Shown here: piece after piece, positions 33,783-36,225 of the stretch | How positions within the stretch are numbered: the first letter of the stretch is position 1 | Layout: each line of letters begins with the position of its first letter | Assembly (NCBI GenBank): GCA_000320545.1 | Contig: ADNK01002180.1 | Location: 1 to 36,225 of the forward strand | Length of the DNA: 36,225 nucleotides | Direction of reading: 5' to 3' | DNA from: Bigelowiella natans CCMP2755 | Lineage: Eukaryota > Cercozoa > Chlorarachniophyceae | Program-made: the position numbers and the translations under genes | Notes under the pieces: generated by a model | What the model saw: the letters and a program-made list of their open reading frames with translations, nothing else | What the model was told of the DNA's origin: nothing | Database searches by the model: none

Positions 33783-36108
33783 CTATGATGAACGCCAGTT
33801 GCTTGTTTCATCTTTTCTTTGGAGAAGGTCTTCCTCGATAGTGCCCTCCATGGCCATCCGTATCACCGTGAGCTTCTTTTTCTGCCCCTGACGGTGTGCC
33901 CGACCGATGGCCTGCGACTCGATTGCATCAGCCTCTTCCTTACTTCCTGGGGGGGGCTCCATCAAGATCACATGCGTGGCCTGCTGCAAATTGGCCCCCG
34001 ACGCCGCGCTTTCAAGGCTCAGCATTATTACCTTCACCTTCTCATCGTTGTTGAACGCGGAGATGGCCTTGTTTCGCATCATCACGTTCCCCGTGCATAG
34101 GACGAACTCGATGTGCTCTTCCTGGAAGACTGCCCGGAGAATCGACATGAAGGAGTTGAAGTTGCTGAACAAGATAATACGAGAATTGGGGTCCTCGAAG
34201 ATCACGCGGAGTCGCCGGAGTACATAGCTAATCTTGGAACCCCACTTCAGCACCGATTCATCGCGACGAATCTCCTGCGCTTTCTCCTCTCCCTCCCCAC
34301 AACCAGCATCATCTCCGGCTTTATGCTCCGTCGCCCAATCGATCGCCTGGTGGAGGTCATAATCCGCTGCGACAAGTGCGCGGAAGCAATGGTCCTCTGG
34401 AAAGCCCATATCTGCAAGCATCTTTAATTCCTTGGGGTGGCTCCTCTTCACATCTCCAACAGTCAAGGAGGAGTCGGGAACATAGTCCATGCTGCGATCG
34501 CTAGCGCCATCGGTGTCGCGCGCTTCCTCGAGGAATTGATAATCACGGAGCGGGTCGGAGCTTCCACTCCACCAAAGGCCCCGCCCCCGAGAGAGGTAGC
34601 GCCCCGTCACGTAGCGCCCCAGCACATAATCGGCCCTCACATCGGAATAATAACTCTGCCAGAACCTAGAGAGCACATCTAGATCATAACCCATCACGAA
34701 ACTGACATCCTCCGCGCTCCTTTCCGCCAGAGCGTGCGCTTTCCCCTCGCGCCGCATCCCAGTATAGGCTGCTCCAGATCCTCCACGTTCCTATCGCCTC
34801 TGATCCCCGAATATACGTCTATGAAGACGGCACAGGAGAGCGGAGTGGCAAGACCTAGCGCCCTGCCCGCCCTGTCCTTTGCCCTTTGAAAGCGCTGCAA
34901 GCGATAGTACCTCTCCCGGAACGACTTGGGTCCGTATGCGGCGAAGACCCCGTGCATCTTGTTCATAATCGGGAGGAGCCTCTCCAACCTGACCATCTTC
35001 TTCACCTTCTGACACTCCATTCGCTGCAGCCTCCGCGCGCGCTGATTCTCGAGGCGCGCGGGGAGCTCCTGCTCTCGCAGCTCTAACTGCCCCGCTTTGA
35101 TCGTCCTCACCTCGCGCGCAATCGTTGCGATCTGCGAGTTGATGCCCTTCAGCCGCTCCTCAAATGCACTCTCCAAGGAGAGTGGCAGGAGGCTGGCCCC
35201 CTTCACATTCTTCTGGCTGCTGCTATGATTCTGCTCGCGAAAGCGCGAGAGGGCGGGGTGCGTGCACATCAGTCGCAGCGCCTTCGCGTCCAGCCCGTGC
35301 GTGAGGTCGTTCTCGACTTCATAGAGGCAGCGCTCGAGGGGGTGCATCTTCAGCCTTGCGACCTCCGCTTCGTAGTCGGGGACCTCGTACGCGCCCTTGA
35401 CGCACTTGACCGTGTAACGGCAGAACAGCCGCGAGTAGAGCAGCCGATCGATGCACGCGCCAAGCTTGGTGTGCAGGATCGAGTCCGGGAACTCGTCTGG
35501 AGACTTCTTCTGGGCCCTTGCCCACCGAAGGAGCTCCTTGTCTCCATGCGACTCGAGCTCGATCAGGTTCTCCCCATTCACCTTGAGGTCTATCAGTCGC
35601 AGCGCGCCCCGCGGCGTGAGCAGCAGATCGACGAACGGCGTGCCGCTCAGGTACCAGCGGAACCTGCTCCGCACGCACATCAGGTTATCGACGATGGACG
35701 TGCTCGCGCTCGCCTGTTTCGCCGAGAACAGCTCGTGGCCCTCATCTACGACGAGCCTCTCGTACATGAACGCGCCGAGCACCGGCGCCTTCACCGCGAA
35801 GTCGCCCTTGCGGAGATAGATGGCCGCCTTATTGTCCAGTGCGGCCTCCCGCTGCGCCGCGGAGCGCGCCGCGCGCTTGCCGAGCAGCTTGTTGTAGCTC
35901 GGGTTCTGCATCAGCGAGACGGAGATGACCACGATATCCGCTTCGAGAATGTCCCCGAGCGTCACCGCCCTGTGCTCGGCGGAAGTCGTGATCACGATGA
36001 CTTTGGGGGTGATGGCCGCGGTATTCACGTGCTTGTCCACCTCCCCCTTCCATTGGCGGGCGAGGTGGGAGGGGCAGGCGACCAGCGTGGCAGCGGTGCG
36101 AATGCGGC
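33783..36108 (-). CDS. SNF2-family helicase-like ATPase with internal UBA domain (5' partial)
   Basis: Two minus-strand exons are visible: 36108 to about 34834, and 34768-33783. A 65-nt intron (phase 1) joins them; a donor at 34854 is an equal alternative. The 5' exons lie beyond the window, so motifs I and Ia are not seen. Seen are ATLVACPSHLARQW (motif Ib region), VVDEGHELF (motif II, DEGH), WYLSGTP (III), RIILFSNFNSFM (IV), SLESAASGANLQQ (V) and QAIGRAHRQGQ (VI). A UBA domain (34433-34323: KELKMLADMGFPEDHCFRAL, then QAIDWATEH) sits between the two RecA lobes with a coiled-coil, basic insertion (ARLENQRARRLQRMECQKV). Such ATPases translocate on DNA; Rad5/SHPRH relatives act in damage tolerance. 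The UBA suggests recognition of ubiquitinated chromatin or PCNA, which is inference. No RING is visible in this part. The stop is at 33783. Confidence 0.85.
34323..34433 (-). other. UBA domain within SNF2 ATPase
   Basis: About 37 residues with the UBA pattern: MGF at the first loop, then a conserved alanine/leucine pair (FRALVAADYDL) and the third helix QAIDWATEH. It falls after the inserted region and before helicase lobe 2 (motif IV). Confidence 0.75.
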
Positions 36109-36129
36109 CTTTTTGCGCGGATGGATGAG

Positions 36130-36225
36130 TAAAGGGGGAGGGAGGGGAGGGGAGGGGAGGGGAGGGGAGGGGAGGGGAGGAGGGGGAAAGAGGGGAGAGG
36201 GGGGAGGGGGGGGGAGAGGAGGAGA
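36130..36225. repeat. (GGGGA)n low-complexity tract
   Basis: Purine-rich pentanucleotide repeat directly beyond the SNF2 exon edge at 36108. On the minus strand it is a long polypyrimidine stretch just upstream of the acceptor AAAAAG, so it is intronic. It continues to the window end. Confidence 0.9.

Noticed and set aside
34757-34855. Apparent frameshift in the SNF2 gene, or a 26-nt mini-intron
   Set aside because: A normal 65-nt GT-AG intron (34833-34769) or an 86-nt one restores the frame with matching phase, so neither a frameshift nor a tiny intron is needed.

Overview
This is nuclear DNA of a eukaryote, most likely a protist or microalga. Nearly every gene I can reconstruct is split by GT-AG introns whose phases fit exactly. 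The DNA is full of microsatellites (CA, CT, AT, GAA, GGGGA), and the gene set is eukaryotic: Sm protein B, a CMGC kinase, a coiled-coil WD40 protein, a SNF2 ATPase and a mitochondrial-ribosomal-type PEBP protein. I cannot place the species. There are no rRNA or tRNA genes, no CRISPR array, no bacterial operon and no recognisable transposon. Exon joins were derived by hand from splice-site motifs and reading phase, so every multi-exon model is a prediction.

Layout. 1-1912: repeat-rich intergenic DNA. 1913-3246 (-): four-exon glutathione S-transferase-like gene. 3630-4800 (+): divergent three-exon gene for a MddA/NnrU-type membrane S-methyltransferase. 5537-7773 (-): unrecognised gene of about ten exons. 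8049-8429 (-): terminal exon of another unknown gene. About 8600-11543 (+): PEBP-fold protein resembling mitochondrial ribosomal protein mL38. 12194-14680 (-): CMGC kinase with a divergent ATP loop and DVG in place of DFG. 15029-16976 (+): seven-exon Ppx/GppA-type phosphatase with a hydrophobic N-terminus. 17925-19947 (-): WD40 protein. 20963-22156 (+): SmB. 33783-36108 (-): SNF2-family ATPase with an embedded UBA domain, cut by the right edge of the window.

The most interesting part is 25056-32756 (-). This A+T-rich block holds one gene of roughly 54 tiny exons separated mostly by 55-70-nt introns. I reconstruct a protein of about 1,430 residues: an N-terminal region, a proline-rich linker, a tandem 15-residue repeat, an acidic segment, a SPRY domain and a long multi-pass membrane region. 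I do not recognise the whole architecture. The 15-residue repeat is encoded by a tandem array of complete exon-intron units: nine 45-nt mini-exons alternating with 55- or 57-nt introns, plus a tenth copy fused to the next exon. The units are symmetric (phase 2-2), so copies can be gained or lost without breaking the frame. Each mini-exon appears to be the head of the downstream exon joined to the tail of the upstream exon, which is what tandem duplication of an intron with its exon edges would produce.

Genes cannot be read as operons here, but some are divergent pairs that may share promoters: GST with MddA-like (383 bp apart), and the kinase with Ppx/GppA (348 bp apart).
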